From Anaeromyxobacter oryzae (GTDB taxonomy: Bacteria > Myxococcota > Myxococcia > Myxococcales > Anaeromyxobacteraceae), in NCBI RefSeq assembly GCF_023169945.1, contig NZ_AP025591.1, forward strand, positions 952,501 to 1,016,500: 64,000 bases of DNA, given 5' to 3'. How positions within the stretch are numbered: the first letter of the stretch is position 1; each line of letters starts with the position of its first letter. A program made the translations under genes and the position numbers. Positions 1 through 8,644 of this stretch are shown in pieces. The notes under the pieces were generated by a model. The model ran no database searches and was not told the DNA's origin. It saw only the letters and a list, made by a program, of their open reading frames with translations.

Positions 1-283
1 CGTTGTCGGACTCGGGGCCGTACGTCTGGACCGACGCGTCCTTGAGGCCCAGGTCCTCGACGGCGTTCCGGAGCTGGCCGGGGTCGACCTTCCCCGTGAA
101 CTTCACCTCCATCTCGGTGCCGCCGGCGAAGTCCACGCCGAAGTTCAGGCCGTGGACGAACGGCAGGCACCAGATGATGACCGCGAGGTTCACGACGAGG
201 GACAGCACCACCGCGATGTGGCGCTTCCCCACGAAGTCGAACTTCGTGCCGTGGGGGACGATGTCGAAGCTCTTGAATTGCAT
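1..283 (-). CDS. secF: SecF, protein-export membrane protein (N-terminal part, cut by window edge)
   Basis: N-terminal 94 residues of SecF. SecF pairs with SecD in the inner membrane and uses the proton motive force to support late steps of Sec-dependent export. The visible part has a short cytoplasmic start (MQFKSFDIVPHGTKFDF), the first membrane helix at about residues 22-42, and the GLNFGVDFAGGTEMEVKF signature that opens the periplasmic domain of the family. The ATG overlaps the secD stop by one base (TGATG), so the two are probably translationally coupled. The remainder lies outside the window. Confidence 0.93.
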   Translation of the reverse strand, partial: MQFKSFDIVPHGTKFDFVGKRHIAVVLSLVVNLAVIIWCLPFVHGLNFGVDFAGGTEMEVKFTGKVDPGQLRNAVEDLGLKDASVQTYGPESDN

Positions 284-2124
284 CAGACGCTCAGCCTCGC
301 CGTGTCGTGGCGGGTGAAGTACTCCATCATCGCGCGGGTCACCACGATGGACGTGAACATCGAGGCGACGAGGCCGATGATGAGGGTGACCGCGAAGCCG
401 CGGACCGGACCGGAGCCGTACTCCATGAGCACGACAGCGGCGACGAGGGTCGTGACGTGCGAGTCGACGATCGTCCAGAACACCTTGTCGTAGCCCTGCT
501 GCACGGCCTGCTTCACGGTGCGCCCGCCGCGCAGCTCCTCGCGGATGCGCTCGTTGATGAGGACGTTCGCGTCGACCGCCATGCCGAGCGTCAGGACGAA
601 GCCGGCGATGCCCGGCAGCGTGAGCGTCGACCCGATCATCGACATGATCGCGAGGACGAGGAGACCGTTCAGGACGAGGGCGATGTCCGCGATGAAGCCG
701 GACGCGCGGTAGTAGACGACCATGAAGAGCAGCACCAGCGCGAGCCCGATGAGCGCGGCGGTGGTGCCCTTGCGGACGAGCTCGGGCCCGAGCGTCGCGC
801 CGACCTGGCGCTCCTCGGAGATGGTGACGGGCGCCGGGAGCGCGCCGGCCTTGAGCACGAGCGCGATCTGGTTCGCCTCCTCGAACTGGTCGGCCTGGTT
901 CCGGCCGGAGCCGAGCGTGATCTGCCCGTTCGAGGAGATGCGGCCCTGGATGTACGGCGCGGTCTCGACCTTGTCGTCGAGCACGGTCGCCATGCGGCGG
1001 CGCATGTTCTCGCTCGTGAGCTTGTCCATGAGCCGCGCGCCGTCCGGGGACATCTTGAACGCCACGACGGGCCGGTTCCGCTGGAGCGAGTCGGAGTTGT
1101 CCACCTGGACCGACGCGTCGGCGATGTAGTCGCCGGTCAGCTCGGTCTTCGCGCGGAGCAGGTACGTCTTGTAGTAGGTCGACTTCACCGGGCCCTGGCC
1201 GAGCTGGCCCTCGCCGATCCCGATGACGTTCTTCTGCGGGTCGAGGAGCGGATTCAGCTTCTGCTCGATGACCTTCTCGAGCTCGGGCCGGGTGTTCGAA
1301 GCGACCACGGTCGTGACGCGGCTGCCGCCGGTGGGCAGCTCGACCGGCTCGGCGGTCCAGCAGCCGCCCTCGGGCAGCGGCAGGCTCAGGCCCGCCCGCG
1401 TCGCGGGGCACTGCGGCAGCTTCGACTGGACCTGATCGAGGACCGGGTTCTCGTCGTCGGCGATCTTGAACTCGAGCTGGGCGGTGCGGCCGAGCAGCTC
1501 CTTCGCCTTCTCGGGATCCTTGAAGCCCGGGAGCTGGATCTGGATCTGGTTGTTGGCCTTCCGCTTGATGTCGGGCTCGGTGACGCCCCACTTGTCGACG
1601 CGGTTGCGGATGACCTTCTCCGCCTGCTCGACCGCCTTCTTGCGGAACTCCGTCAGGACCGCGTCCTTGAACGCGAAGTCGACGGCGCCGTCGGCCGTGT
1701 TCGAGGCGTACATCTCCTCGCGGTAGCCGCGCGACGAGTCGAGGACCGCGTCACGGACGTCCTGCGGCTTGTCGGTCTTGACCTCGACGACCGTGCCGTT
1801 CGCGGCCGGGGCGCTCGACGAGAACGGGACACTCTTCGTCTTCAGGTAGTCCGCGATCTCGTCCGCGCGGCGGGCGATCTTCGCCTGCACCGCGCGGTCG
1901 ACGTCGACGCCGAGCGCGAGGTGGATGCCGCCCTGGAGGTCGAGGCCCAGGTTGAGGTGGTGCTTCGCGTCCGGCGCCCACTTCGGCACCGAGGTGTCGT
2001 ACGTCTCGGTGGCGCGCTGGTCCGGCGGGAGCCGGAAGTAGAACCAGCTCGGGACGAGCTGGTAGATCGAAAGGAGCGCGACCGCGCCGATGAGCGCGAC
2101 GCGCCAGTACCAGGAGCGTTCCAT
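283..2124 (-). CDS. secD: SecD, protein-export membrane protein
   Basis: 613 residues, the usual size for SecD. Works with SecF and YajC at the Sec translocon, pulling exported chains from the periplasmic side at the expense of the proton gradient. Layout: one N-terminal helix (about residues 8-24), a large periplasmic domain beginning with LNLGLDLQGGIHLALGVDV, then five C-terminal helices from about residue 445. The diagnostic GMAVDANVLINERIREEL motif lies between late helices. RNRVDKWGVTEPDI in the periplasmic part is also typical. The start codon directly follows the yajC stop with no spacer, and the stop overlaps the secF start, giving a yajC-secD-secF operon. Confidence 0.97.
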   Translation of the reverse strand: MERSWYWRVALIGAVALLSIYQLVPSWFYFRLPPDQRATETYDTSVPKWAPDAKHHLNLGLDLQGGIHLALGVDVDRAVQAKIARRADEIADYLKTKSVPFSSSAPAANGTVVEVKTDKPQDVRDAVLDSSRGYREEMYASNTADGAVDFAFKDAVLTEFRKKAVEQAEKVIRNRVDKWGVTEPDIKRKANNQIQIQLPGFKDPEKAKELLGRTAQLEFKIADDENPVLDQVQSKLPQCPATRAGLSLPLPEGGCWTAEPVELPTGGSRVTTVVASNTRPELEKVIEQKLNPLLDPQKNVIGIGEGQLGQGPVKSTYYKTYLLRAKTELTGDYIADASVQVDNSDSLQRNRPVVAFKMSPDGARLMDKLTSENMRRRMATVLDDKVETAPYIQGRISSNGQITLGSGRNQADQFEEANQIALVLKAGALPAPVTISEERQVGATLGPELVRKGTTAALIGLALVLLFMVVYYRASGFIADIALVLNGLLVLAIMSMIGSTLTLPGIAGFVLTLGMAVDANVLINERIREELRGGRTVKQAVQQGYDKVFWTIVDSHVTTLVAAVVLMEYGSGPVRGFAVTLIIGLVASMFTSIVVTRAMMEYFTRHDTARLSV

Positions 2125-2481
2125 CTACTTCTTCGCCTCCGCCTTGGCCGGCTGCTGGGGCTCCACCTGTTTCCAGGGCCCCGCAACGTAACTCTTGAGG
2201 ACCCGCATCTTCGTCCCGCCACCCACGTCGATCATCACCGTGCGGTCGTCGACGAGCGTGACCGTCCCGACGATGCCGCCCTGCGTGATGACCTCGTCGC
2301 CCTTCTTGAGGGCGGTGATGAACTCCTGCGTCTTCTTCCGCTCCTTGGCCTGCGGCCGCCAGAGGACGAAGTAGAAGATCGCGATCATGCCGGCGAAGAG
2401 GACGATGCCGTTCAGCGGGCTCCCCCCGCTCGGCGCGGCTTCGCCGGTCTGCGAGAGGAAGGCGTGGAGGACGGGGTGCAT
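2125..2481 (-). CDS. yajC: YajC, Sec translocase auxiliary subunit
   Basis: 118 residues. Small single-helix inner-membrane protein associated with SecDF. The membrane helix is at about residues 24-42 (IVLFAGMIAIFYFVLWRPQ), followed by the family signature of a basic stretch (KERKKTQEFITALKKGDEV) and a small beta-rich cytoplasmic domain (ITQGGIVGTVTLVDDRTVMI). It is followed without spacing by secD. It lies 140 bp after tgt, the common tgt-yajC-secD-secF order; a possible promoter for yajC sits in that gap. Confidence 0.95.
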   Translation of the reverse strand: MHPVLHAFLSQTGEAAPSGGSPLNGIVLFAGMIAIFYFVLWRPQAKERKKTQEFITALKKGDEVITQGGIVGTVTLVDDRTVMIDVGGGTKMRVLKSYVAGPWKQVEPQQPAKAEAKK

Positions 2482-2529
2482 TCTTGGATGCTCCGGAGAT
2501 CGAGCCGGGGTTTGACCGAAAAGCGCTGT

Positions 2530-2559
2530 GTTCTAGCGTGATTTCGGCAGGGAACACAA
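2530..2559 (-). promoter_or_regulatory. Possible sigma-70-type promoter for yajC-secDF
   Basis: Read on the minus strand: TTGTGT (2559-2554), an 18-bp spacer, and TAGAAC (2535-2530). Expected transcription start is near 2523, giving a leader of about 40 nt before the yajC ATG. This is a by-eye match only; read-through from tgt is also possible. Confidence 0.35.
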
Positions 2560-2621
2560 CCCCTTTGTTCCGGGCGGGGCGCCCCGTCGCACCCCCGCTC
2601 CACGGACGTGGGAGACCGCTG

Positions 2622-3806
2622 CTACGGCTCCTCGCCCTCCCGCCAGGCGGCGAGCCGCTCGCGCCGGAAGGCCTCGAACCGGCCGGCGGCGATCGCCTCC
2701 CGGGCCGCCTGCATGAGCGTCAGGTAGAAGTGCAGGTTGTGGAGGGTGTTCGCGCGGAGGGCCAGGATCTCGCCGGCCTTGAAGAGGTGACGGAGGTAGG
2801 CGCGGGTGAACGTCCGGCACGTGTGGCAGCCGCAGGCCGGGTCCGCCGGCCGGGTGTCGTCGGCGTGGCGCGCGTTCCGGATGACGAGCTTCCCGCGGCT
2901 CGTGAAGAGGAGGCCGTTCCGGGCGGTCCGGGTGGGGAGGACGCAGTCGAACATGTCCACGCCCGCCGCGATCCCTGCGAGCAGGTCCTCGGGCGTCCCC
3001 ACGCCCATGAGATAGCGCGGCTTCTCCCGCGGGAGCCGGGGCGCGTCGCGCGCGACCCCCTCCCACATCTGCACCGGCTCCTCGCCCACGGCGTAGCCCC
3101 CCAGCGCGTAGCCGGGGAGATCGAGCGCCGCCGCCTCCTCGATGGCGCGCGCGCGGAGGTCGCCGAAGAGGCCGCCCTGCGCGATGCCGAAGAGGTTGCA
3201 GGCGTACTGCTCCGCCGCGCCGTCGGCCGCGCGTCGGTCCTCGAGCTCCCGCCACGCCTGCCGGCACCGCACGAGCCAGCGCTGCGTCCGCGCGAGCGAA
3301 AGCTCGTGGTAGGCGCGGTCTGCGAGCGAGGGCGGGCACTCGTCGAACGCCATGATGACGTCCGCGCCGAGGGCCTCCTGGACGAGGATCGCCTTCTCGG
3401 GCGAGAGGAAGTGGCGCGAGCCGTCGAGGTGGCTCCGGAACGTGACGCCCTCCTCGGCGATCGTCACGAGCCCCGGTCCGCCCTTGTCGCGCCCGGCGCC
3501 CTTCTCGCCGAGGCTGAAGACCTGGAAGCCGCCCGAGTCGGTGAGGACCGCGCCGCCCCAGGACATGAACCGGTGCAGGCGCCCGAGCCGCTCTACCCGC
3601 TCGTGCCCGGGCCGCAGGTACAGGTGGTACGTGTTCGCGAGGATGATGCGCGCGCCGAGCGCCTCGAGGTCCCGGGGCTCGAGCGTCTTGACCGTCGCGG
3701 CGGTGCCCACCGGCATGAAGACCGGCGTCTCGATGGTGCCGTGCGCGGTCTCGAGGCGGCCGCGGCGCGCGGCGCCGTCCTCGGCGAGGAGCGTGAAGCG
3801 CATCAC
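2622..3806 (-). CDS. tgt: Queuine/preQ1 tRNA-ribosyltransferase (TGT)
   Basis: 394 residues. Exchanges guanine-34 for preQ1 in GUN-anticodon tRNAs, the base-exchange step of queuosine synthesis. Seen: TPVFMPVGTAATVKTL near the N-terminus, LTDSGGFQVFSL with the base-binding Asp, the VDMFDCVLPTRTARNG segment containing the nucleophilic Asp, and the zinc site CGCHTC...H near residues 315-345. Two starts are possible, GTG at 3806 or the next codon ATG at 3803; neither has a clear ribosome-binding site. It is transcribed in line with queA, which makes the next queuosine step, with a PilZ-like gene between them. Confidence 0.96.
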   Translation of the reverse strand: MMRFTLLAEDGAARRGRLETAHGTIETPVFMPVGTAATVKTLEPRDLEALGARIILANTYHLYLRPGHERVERLGRLHRFMSWGGAVLTDSGGFQVFSLGEKGAGRDKGGPGLVTIAEEGVTFRSHLDGSRHFLSPEKAILVQEALGADVIMAFDECPPSLADRAYHELSLARTQRWLVRCRQAWRELEDRRAADGAAEQYACNLFGIAQGGLFGDLRARAIEEAAALDLPGYALGGYAVGEEPVQMWEGVARDAPRLPREKPRYLMGVGTPEDLLAGIAAGVDMFDCVLPTRTARNGLLFTSRGKLVIRNARHADDTRPADPACGCHTCRTFTRAYLRHLFKAGEILALRANTLHNLHFYLTLMQAAREAIAAGRFEAFRRERLAAWREGEEP

Positions 3807-3887
3807 GGGCCGGGTGTCACCCGCGCGCGGGCGGGTGTCAAGCGGGGCGCGCCGTGCGCGGCGGCCCCTTTCGTGCCGGCGCGGACG

Positions 3888-4583
3888 TCAGGCCGCCCGC
3901 GCCCCCGATCGCGCGACGTCGGCGACGAGCGACCGCCACGCGCGCCCGGCGCGGCCGTCGGAGATGATGCGGACGCCGGCGCTCCGCTCGACCGCGCCGC
4001 CGGGCTGGTTCCAGCAGACCACCGCCCGGGCGACCGGCGCGAAGATCCCCGTGCCGAGCTTCAGGCCGAGCAGGTCGCCGACGAGCGGGAGCTGCCCCGC
4101 CCAGCGCAGGGAGCAACCGCCCTCGGACACGTTCAGCGTCGCGGACTCGAACGACGTCCCCGCGTGCTCCACGACGAGGCGGCGCTCGGCTGCGTACCGA
4201 GGCGCACGCTCCCGGAAGCTGACGGGCTCGCCGCGCGCAGCCATCGCGAGGAAGCCGGCGGCGGCGACGCTCCCGCGGTCGAGGTTCAGCTCCACGCCGG
4301 GCGGCAGCGCGGGCCGGCCGATGCGGCGGACGAGGGCGACCTTCCCGAAGAGCGTGGCGCGGATCGTCTGGCCGTAGATGCCGACGCGGACGGCGACGGG
4401 ATCGCCGACCCGCGACTCGGAGAGCGCCGGGAGGAACAGGCTGCCGGCTTCCGGCCGCCAGCCCGCGAGGTACTGGGCCGCCTCGAGGTTCACCGAGACG
4501 CTGTGCACACCCCCCGCTCCTTTCCCTTCAAGAGCGTACACCGTATAGCACACCCGCACCGGCATCGTGGACCCCGCACTCAT
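3888..4583 (-). CDS. PilZ-like domain protein
   Basis: 231 residues, soluble. The C-terminal half carries SATLNVSEGGCSLRW, which matches the (D/N)xSxxG half of the PilZ c-di-GMP-binding signature. The upstream arginine-rich half is only loosely represented (RYAAERRL about 25 residues earlier), so binding is uncertain. An N-terminal repeat of the same fold is suggested by VHSVSVNLEAAQYLAGW and VGDPVAVRVGIYG, resembling the tandem PilZ-like proteins of myxobacteria. The ATG overlaps the queA stop (ATGA), which fixes the start and implies coupling. A link between queuosine genes and c-di-GMP signalling is not otherwise indicated. Confidence 0.62.
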   Translation of the reverse strand: MSAGSTMPVRVCYTVYALEGKGAGGVHSVSVNLEAAQYLAGWRPEAGSLFLPALSESRVGDPVAVRVGIYGQTIRATLFGKVALVRRIGRPALPPGVELNLDRGSVAAAGFLAMAARGEPVSFRERAPRYAAERRLVVEHAGTSFESATLNVSEGGCSLRWAGQLPLVGDLLGLKLGTGIFAPVARAVVCWNQPGGAVERSAGVRIISDGRAGRAWRSLVADVARSGARAA

Positions 4584-5620
4584 GGTGCACGGCGGGGCAG
4601 GAACATGGCATCCCCGTAGCTGAAGAACCGGTACCGGGCCGCGACCGCCTCGCGGTACGCCCCGAGCACCCGGTCGGTCCCCCCGAACGCGCTGACGAGC
4701 ATCAGGAGGGTAGACCTCGGCAGGTGGAAGTTCGTGACCAGGGAATCGACGACCCGGAAGGTATGACCGGGGCGGATGAACAGCTCCGTGCGCCCCTCCC
4801 CCGCCGCGACCGCGCCGTCGCGCCAGGCGCTCTCGAGCGTCCGGACGGACGTCGTCCCGACCGCCACGACCCGCCCGCCGCGGGCCCGGGCCGCCGCGAT
4901 CTGCGCCGCCGCCTCGGCGGCGACGACGTACCGCTCGCCGTGCATGCGATGGCCTTCCACCGAGTCGCCGCGAACCGGGAGGAACGTGCCGGGCCCGACG
5001 TGCAGCGTGACCGCCGTGCGCGCGACGCCGCGCGCGGCGATCCGCGCGAGGAGCGGCTCCGTGAAGTGCAGGCCGGCCGTCGGCGCGGCGGCGCTGCCCG
5101 GCGCCCGCGCGAACACCGTCTGGTAGCGGACCGCGTCCTCGGCGGACGGATCGCGGTGGACGTACGGCGGGAGGGGGATCCGGCCGGCGCGGGCGAGCGC
5201 CGCCTCGAGCTCGGCGCCCTCGCGGTCGAGGGTGACGGCGTAGAACCCCTCCCCTTCCACGGCGTCGACGCGGGCGGCGAGCCCGTCGAACTCGAGGGCC
5301 GCGCCGGCGCGGATCGGCTTCGAGGCCTGCCCCATCGCGCGCCAGCGCCGCCCGAGGCCGCCCTCGAGCGGCTCGCAGAGGAGGAGCTCGACCTTGCCGC
5401 CGGTGGGCTTCCGCCCGACGAGGCGCGCCGGGATGACCTTCGTGTCGTTGAACACGAGCAGGTCGCCGGGCTCGAGCAGGTCCGGGAGGTCGGCGAATGC
5501 GGCGTGGCGCGGCGGCGCGTCGGGCGGGACGACGAGGAGGCGCGACGCGTCCCGCGGCGTGACCGGCGCCTGCGCGATCAGCTCCTCGGGGAGCGGGAAG
5601 TCGAAGTCGGAGAGCTTCAC
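4580..5620 (-). CDS. queA: S-adenosylmethionine:tRNA ribosyltransferase-isomerase
   Basis: 346 residues from a GTG start. QueA transfers and isomerises the ribose of SAM onto preQ1-34 in tRNA, making epoxyqueuosine. The start was chosen because the family begins with (M)KLSDFDFPLPEELIAQ, which here follows GTG at 5620; the frame stays open far upstream but is shadowed by spoIID there. Other family marks are VFNDTKVIPARLVG, GKVELLL, TAGLHFTEPLL, THVGPGTF-type LHVGPGTFLPVR, and VVAVGTTSVRTLES. Gap to the preceding spoIID-like gene is 23 bp; it overlaps the next gene by 4 bases. Confidence 0.95.
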   Translation of the reverse strand: MKLSDFDFPLPEELIAQAPVTPRDASRLLVVPPDAPPRHAAFADLPDLLEPGDLLVFNDTKVIPARLVGRKPTGGKVELLLCEPLEGGLGRRWRAMGQASKPIRAGAALEFDGLAARVDAVEGEGFYAVTLDREGAELEAALARAGRIPLPPYVHRDPSAEDAVRYQTVFARAPGSAAAPTAGLHFTEPLLARIAARGVARTAVTLHVGPGTFLPVRGDSVEGHRMHGERYVVAAEAAAQIAAARARGGRVVAVGTTSVRTLESAWRDGAVAAGEGRTELFIRPGHTFRVVDSLVTNFHLPRSTLLMLVSAFGGTDRVLGAYREAVAARYRFFSYGDAMFLPRRAP

Positions 5621-5643
5621 GTCGTGCGCGTCGCGGGGCGCCG

Positions 5644-6522
5644 TCAGTACATGCGGACGACTTCGGTCCCCGGGTAGTAGTGCAGCAGGATCTCGCGGTA
5701 GGTCCGCCCCTCGCGCGCGAACCCCGCCGCGCCCCACTGGCACAGGCCGGCGCCGTGGCCGAGGCCTCTTCCCTCGAACACGAAGGCGCCGCCTGCGAGC
5801 CGGACGTCGAACGCGAGGGACGGCAGGCGCGCGAACCCGAGCCGCTGCCGGAGGTCGCTCGCGGCGAGCGCGACCTTCGCCGCGCCGCGGGCCAGCTCGA
5901 CGCGGTCGGCGCGGCCGGTGGCGGTGCGGGCGATCACCCGCGCGCCGGTCGCGGCGCCACCGAGGCCGGCGAGCTTGCCGAGCTCCGCCGCGGGGACGCT
6001 CACGTTCCAGCGCGCGCGGGGCGCGCCGTCGCAGCGGCCGCACGTGACCGGCGCGAGGTACGGCAGGTCGCGGCCGAGCGCGGCCAGCCCGCCCTCGGTC
6101 CGCCCGCCGCACACGGCGTGGAAGTAGGCCTCCACCGGCTCCATCCCGAGGACGAGGACCTCGCCCGCCGTCGCGGCCGTCGCGGCCCGCGCCGCGGCGT
6201 TCCCCTGCCCCGCGGCGAAGACCTGGGCGAGCACGCCGGTCGCGATGTCCCAGCGCCGGTTCGCGGCCTGCGCCTCGAGCTTGCGCGTGAGCGCGTAGCT
6301 CCGCGCCGCGACCGCCTGCGCCTTGAGCGCCTCCGCCGGGAAGGAGCCGGGCATCTCGCCCGCGACGACGCCCGCGACGTAGTCCTCGAGGCGCAGCTCC
6401 TCGATGGTCTCGGGGTCCGCCTTGACGAGGACGCGGATCAGCTCCTCGGCGGCGGCCGGCGCCGAGGCGAGGACGAGCAACAGCGCGACGGCGGAGCGCA
6501 GGGGCACGCGGACGCGGATCAC
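5644..6522 (-). CDS. SpoIID/LytB-domain protein, probably exported
   Basis: 292 residues. The SpoIID/LytB fold includes peptidoglycan lytic transglycosylases of sporulating Firmicutes; homologues in other phyla are of unproven function. An N-terminal signal peptide (about residues 5-22, ending ASAPAAAEEL) predicts export. Family segments seen: LEDYVAGVVAGEMPGSFPAE, LKAQAVAARSYALTRK, VEAYFHAVCGGRTE, and FEGRGLGHGAGLCQWGA near the C-terminus. The catalytic Glu of SpoIID corresponds to the E of GEMP. The GTG start at 6522 overlaps the dedA stop (GTGA). A cell-wall role in fruiting-body or envelope biology is only a guess. Confidence 0.85.
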   Translation of the reverse strand: MIRVRVPLRSAVALLLVLASAPAAAEELIRVLVKADPETIEELRLEDYVAGVVAGEMPGSFPAEALKAQAVAARSYALTRKLEAQAANRRWDIATGVLAQVFAAGQGNAAARAATAATAGEVLVLGMEPVEAYFHAVCGGRTEGGLAALGRDLPYLAPVTCGRCDGAPRARWNVSVPAAELGKLAGLGGAATGARVIARTATGRADRVELARGAAKVALAASDLRQRLGFARLPSLAFDVRLAGGAFVFEGRGLGHGAGLCQWGAAGFAREGRTYREILLHYYPGTEVVRMY

Positions 6523-7187
6523 GCCTCTTCGGCGTCGGTCGCCGCCGCCGGGGCGCCGGGCGCGCGCCGCGCCTCCTTCAGCTTGTGCCAGACGAACCAC
6601 GCGACGGCGAGCACGCCCACGACGACGATGACGAGCTCGAAGCGGTGGTACAGCGCCTTGAAGCGCGGGTCGGTGTGCCACGCGTCGCCGAGCTTCGCGC
6701 CGACCCACGCGAGCAGCAGGCACCACGGGTACGAGCCGACGAACGTGTAGACGACGAACTTGCCCATCGGCATGCGCGACACGCCGGCCGGGAAGGCGAT
6801 GAACGTGCGGATCACCGGCAGGAGCCGCCCCGCGAAGACCACCCACTGGCCCCAGCGCTGGAAGAGCCGGTCGGCGAGGTCGAGATCGCGGTGCGAGATG
6901 AGGACGTACCGACCGTACCTCTCGATGAGCGGGCGCCCGCCGTACAGCCCGAGGTAGTAGGCGGGGATCGAGCCCACGACGCAGCCGACCGCGCCCGCGA
7001 GCGCGGCGCCGTGGAGCGTGAAGTGGCCCTGGTACACGAGGTACCCGGCGAGCGGCATGATGATCTCGGACGGCAGCGGGATGCAGGCGCTCTCGATCGC
7101 CATGAGCAGCACGACGCCGCCGTAGCCCATCCCACCGATCACGGCGGTGGTGAACCCGAGCAGCGCCTCGACGATCCGCGAGATCAT
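6519..7187 (-). CDS. DedA/VTT-family inner-membrane protein
   Basis: 222 residues, polytopic. DedA proteins are implicated in lipid-carrier (undecaprenyl phosphate) or phospholipid scrambling at the inner membrane. Seen: AIESACIPLPSEIIMPLAGYL, an amphipathic re-entrant segment with E and P characteristic of the family; GSIPAYYLGLYGGRPLIERYGRY; and the GR-P motif FAGRLLPVIRTFIAFPAGVSRM. The C-terminus has a final helix and a short charged tail. Starts with ATGA overlapping the KamA-like stop and ends overlapping the SpoIID-like start, so translation of the three is probably linked. An undecaprenyl-phosphate role would fit a neighbour acting on peptidoglycan. Confidence 0.9.
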   Translation of the reverse strand: MISRIVEALLGFTTAVIGGMGYGGVVLLMAIESACIPLPSEIIMPLAGYLVYQGHFTLHGAALAGAVGCVVGSIPAYYLGLYGGRPLIERYGRYVLISHRDLDLADRLFQRWGQWVVFAGRLLPVIRTFIAFPAGVSRMPMGKFVVYTFVGSYPWCLLLAWVGAKLGDAWHTDPRFKALYHRFELVIVVVGVLAVAWFVWHKLKEARRAPGAPAAATDAEEA

Positions 7188-8401
7188 GTCTCCCCTTCCG
7201 GCGCCGCGCGCCCGTCCGCTCGCGCGCCGTCCAGCGCCCCGTCCGCGCCGCCGTAGTAGACCTCCTCGTACGGGCAGGTGCAATCCCGCCCGGGCGGCTC
7301 CGGATAGAAGTAGCGCTCGCCGCGGTGGTTGCGGAGCCAGTGTCCCCGTCCGCCCTGCTCGCCTTCCCCGAGGAGGTACGTCGGCTGGAGCGTCACCTTG
7401 CCGCCACCGCCCGGGAGATCGACCGCGAGGTGGGGGATCGCCAGCCCGCTCGTGCGACCGCGGAGCCGCTCGAGGATCTCGACGCCGGCCTCGAGCGGCG
7501 TCCTGAGGTGCGACGTCCCGGCCGCGAGATCGCCCTGGTGCAGGTAGTAGGGGCGCACCCGGAACGTGAGCAGCCGCTCGAAGAGATCGCCGAGGATGCG
7601 CGCCGAGGAGTTCACGCCGCGCAGCAGCACGGTCTGGTTCTCGACGGGCACGCCGTGGTCGACGAGCCGCTCGCACGCCTCCCGCGCCTCCGGCGTGCAC
7701 TCCTTCGGATGGTTGAAGTGCGTCACCAGGAACAGCGGCGCGAACCGCCGGAGCATCGCCGCGAGGTCGTCGGTGATCCGCATCGGGCAGGTCACCGGGG
7801 CGCGGGTCGCGACGCGGAGCACCTGCACGTGCGGGATCGCTCGCAGCCCCGCGAGGATCGCCTCGAGCCGGTCGTCGGAGAGGACGAGCGGATCGCCCCC
7901 GGACACGATCACGTCGCGGACCTCGGGGTGGGCGCGGACGTACGCGATGCCCTCGTCCACCGCGGCGCGGTCGAACGCGCCGTCCTCGCCGAACGTGATC
8001 CGGCGGCGGGTGCAGTGCCGGCAGTACACCGCGCAGCGATCCACGGCGAGGAAGAGGGCGCGATCGCGGTACTTGTGCACGATGGCGCGCGCGGGCCGGT
8101 GCGGCTCCTCGCCGATCGGATCCTCCAGATCGCCGAACGCGAGCGTCGCCTCCCCGGGGGCGGGGATCACCTGCATCCGGACCGGGCAGGACGGATGGTC
8201 CGGATCCATGAGCGACGCGTAGTAAGGGGTGACGGCGATCCGCGAGCGGCCCTCCGCGAGCGCGAGGCCGCGGCGCTCGGCGTCCGTGAGCGGGACCACG
8301 CGCCCGAGCGCCTCCGCGGAGGTGAGCGCGTGGCGCTGCTGCCAGCGCCAGTCGCGCCATTCCGCGTCGGTCGCGTGCGGGAACGTCGCCTTCGGGATCA
8401 T
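7184..8401 (-). CDS. KamA-family radical SAM aminomutase (copy 1)
   Basis: 405 residues. Lysine 2,3-aminomutase family: radical SAM, PLP-dependent 1,2-amino shift. Cluster cysteines are C123, C127 and C130 (CAVYCRHC). TPYYASLMDPDHPSCPVR, SGGDPLVLSDDRLEAIL, THFNHPKECTPE and RPYYLHQGDLAAGTSHLRTP follow in family order. Asp in QGDLA and in AVDLPGGGGK align with the two aspartates that bind the substrate lysine epsilon-amino group in clostridial KamA, arguing for lysine rather than glutamate and against EpmB. Near the C-terminus a CTC pair remains of the CxCxxC zinc site of clostridial enzymes. It heads the operon dedA-spoIID-queA. No ablB acetyltransferase is nearby. Confidence 0.86.
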   Translation of the reverse strand: MIPKATFPHATDAEWRDWRWQQRHALTSAEALGRVVPLTDAERRGLALAEGRSRIAVTPYYASLMDPDHPSCPVRMQVIPAPGEATLAFGDLEDPIGEEPHRPARAIVHKYRDRALFLAVDRCAVYCRHCTRRRITFGEDGAFDRAAVDEGIAYVRAHPEVRDVIVSGGDPLVLSDDRLEAILAGLRAIPHVQVLRVATRAPVTCPMRITDDLAAMLRRFAPLFLVTHFNHPKECTPEAREACERLVDHGVPVENQTVLLRGVNSSARILGDLFERLLTFRVRPYYLHQGDLAAGTSHLRTPLEAGVEILERLRGRTSGLAIPHLAVDLPGGGGKVTLQPTYLLGEGEQGGRGHWLRNHRGERYFYPEPPGRDCTCPYEEVYYGGADGALDGARADGRAAPEGET

Positions 8402-8644
8402 CGTCGTCAGGAACGGTCGCGGGCGCGCGCCGGGAACGGTCGCGGGCGCCGGCGGGGCCGGTCGAGGGCGCGGAAGCTAACGGTCGGGATCGCCGGTGTC
8501 AATTCGGGACGGGAGCGCTCGTCGTCGCGGCGCGCCCGGTGCGCGCCTGCGCACCAGCAGACGAGCGCCCCCCGGCCGGTCCGCCCCGCCGAAGGCCTCT
8601 CGGGCGTGTCAGAGGCGGGGCGCAGTGTTAATGAATTGCCCGGT

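Noticed and set aside
307..2541. Long plus-strand open frame (744 codons) opposite secD/yajC
   Set aside because: Mirror frame of secD and yajC in GC-rich DNA; composition is Arg/Leu/Val/Asp-rich with no domain, signal or conserved motif.
7184..8401. EpmB (EF-P lysine modification) identity for KamA copy 1
   Set aside because: EpmB lacks the aspartates present here in QGDLA and AVDLPGGGGK, and no epmA or efp gene is adjacent. KamA-type is the better call.
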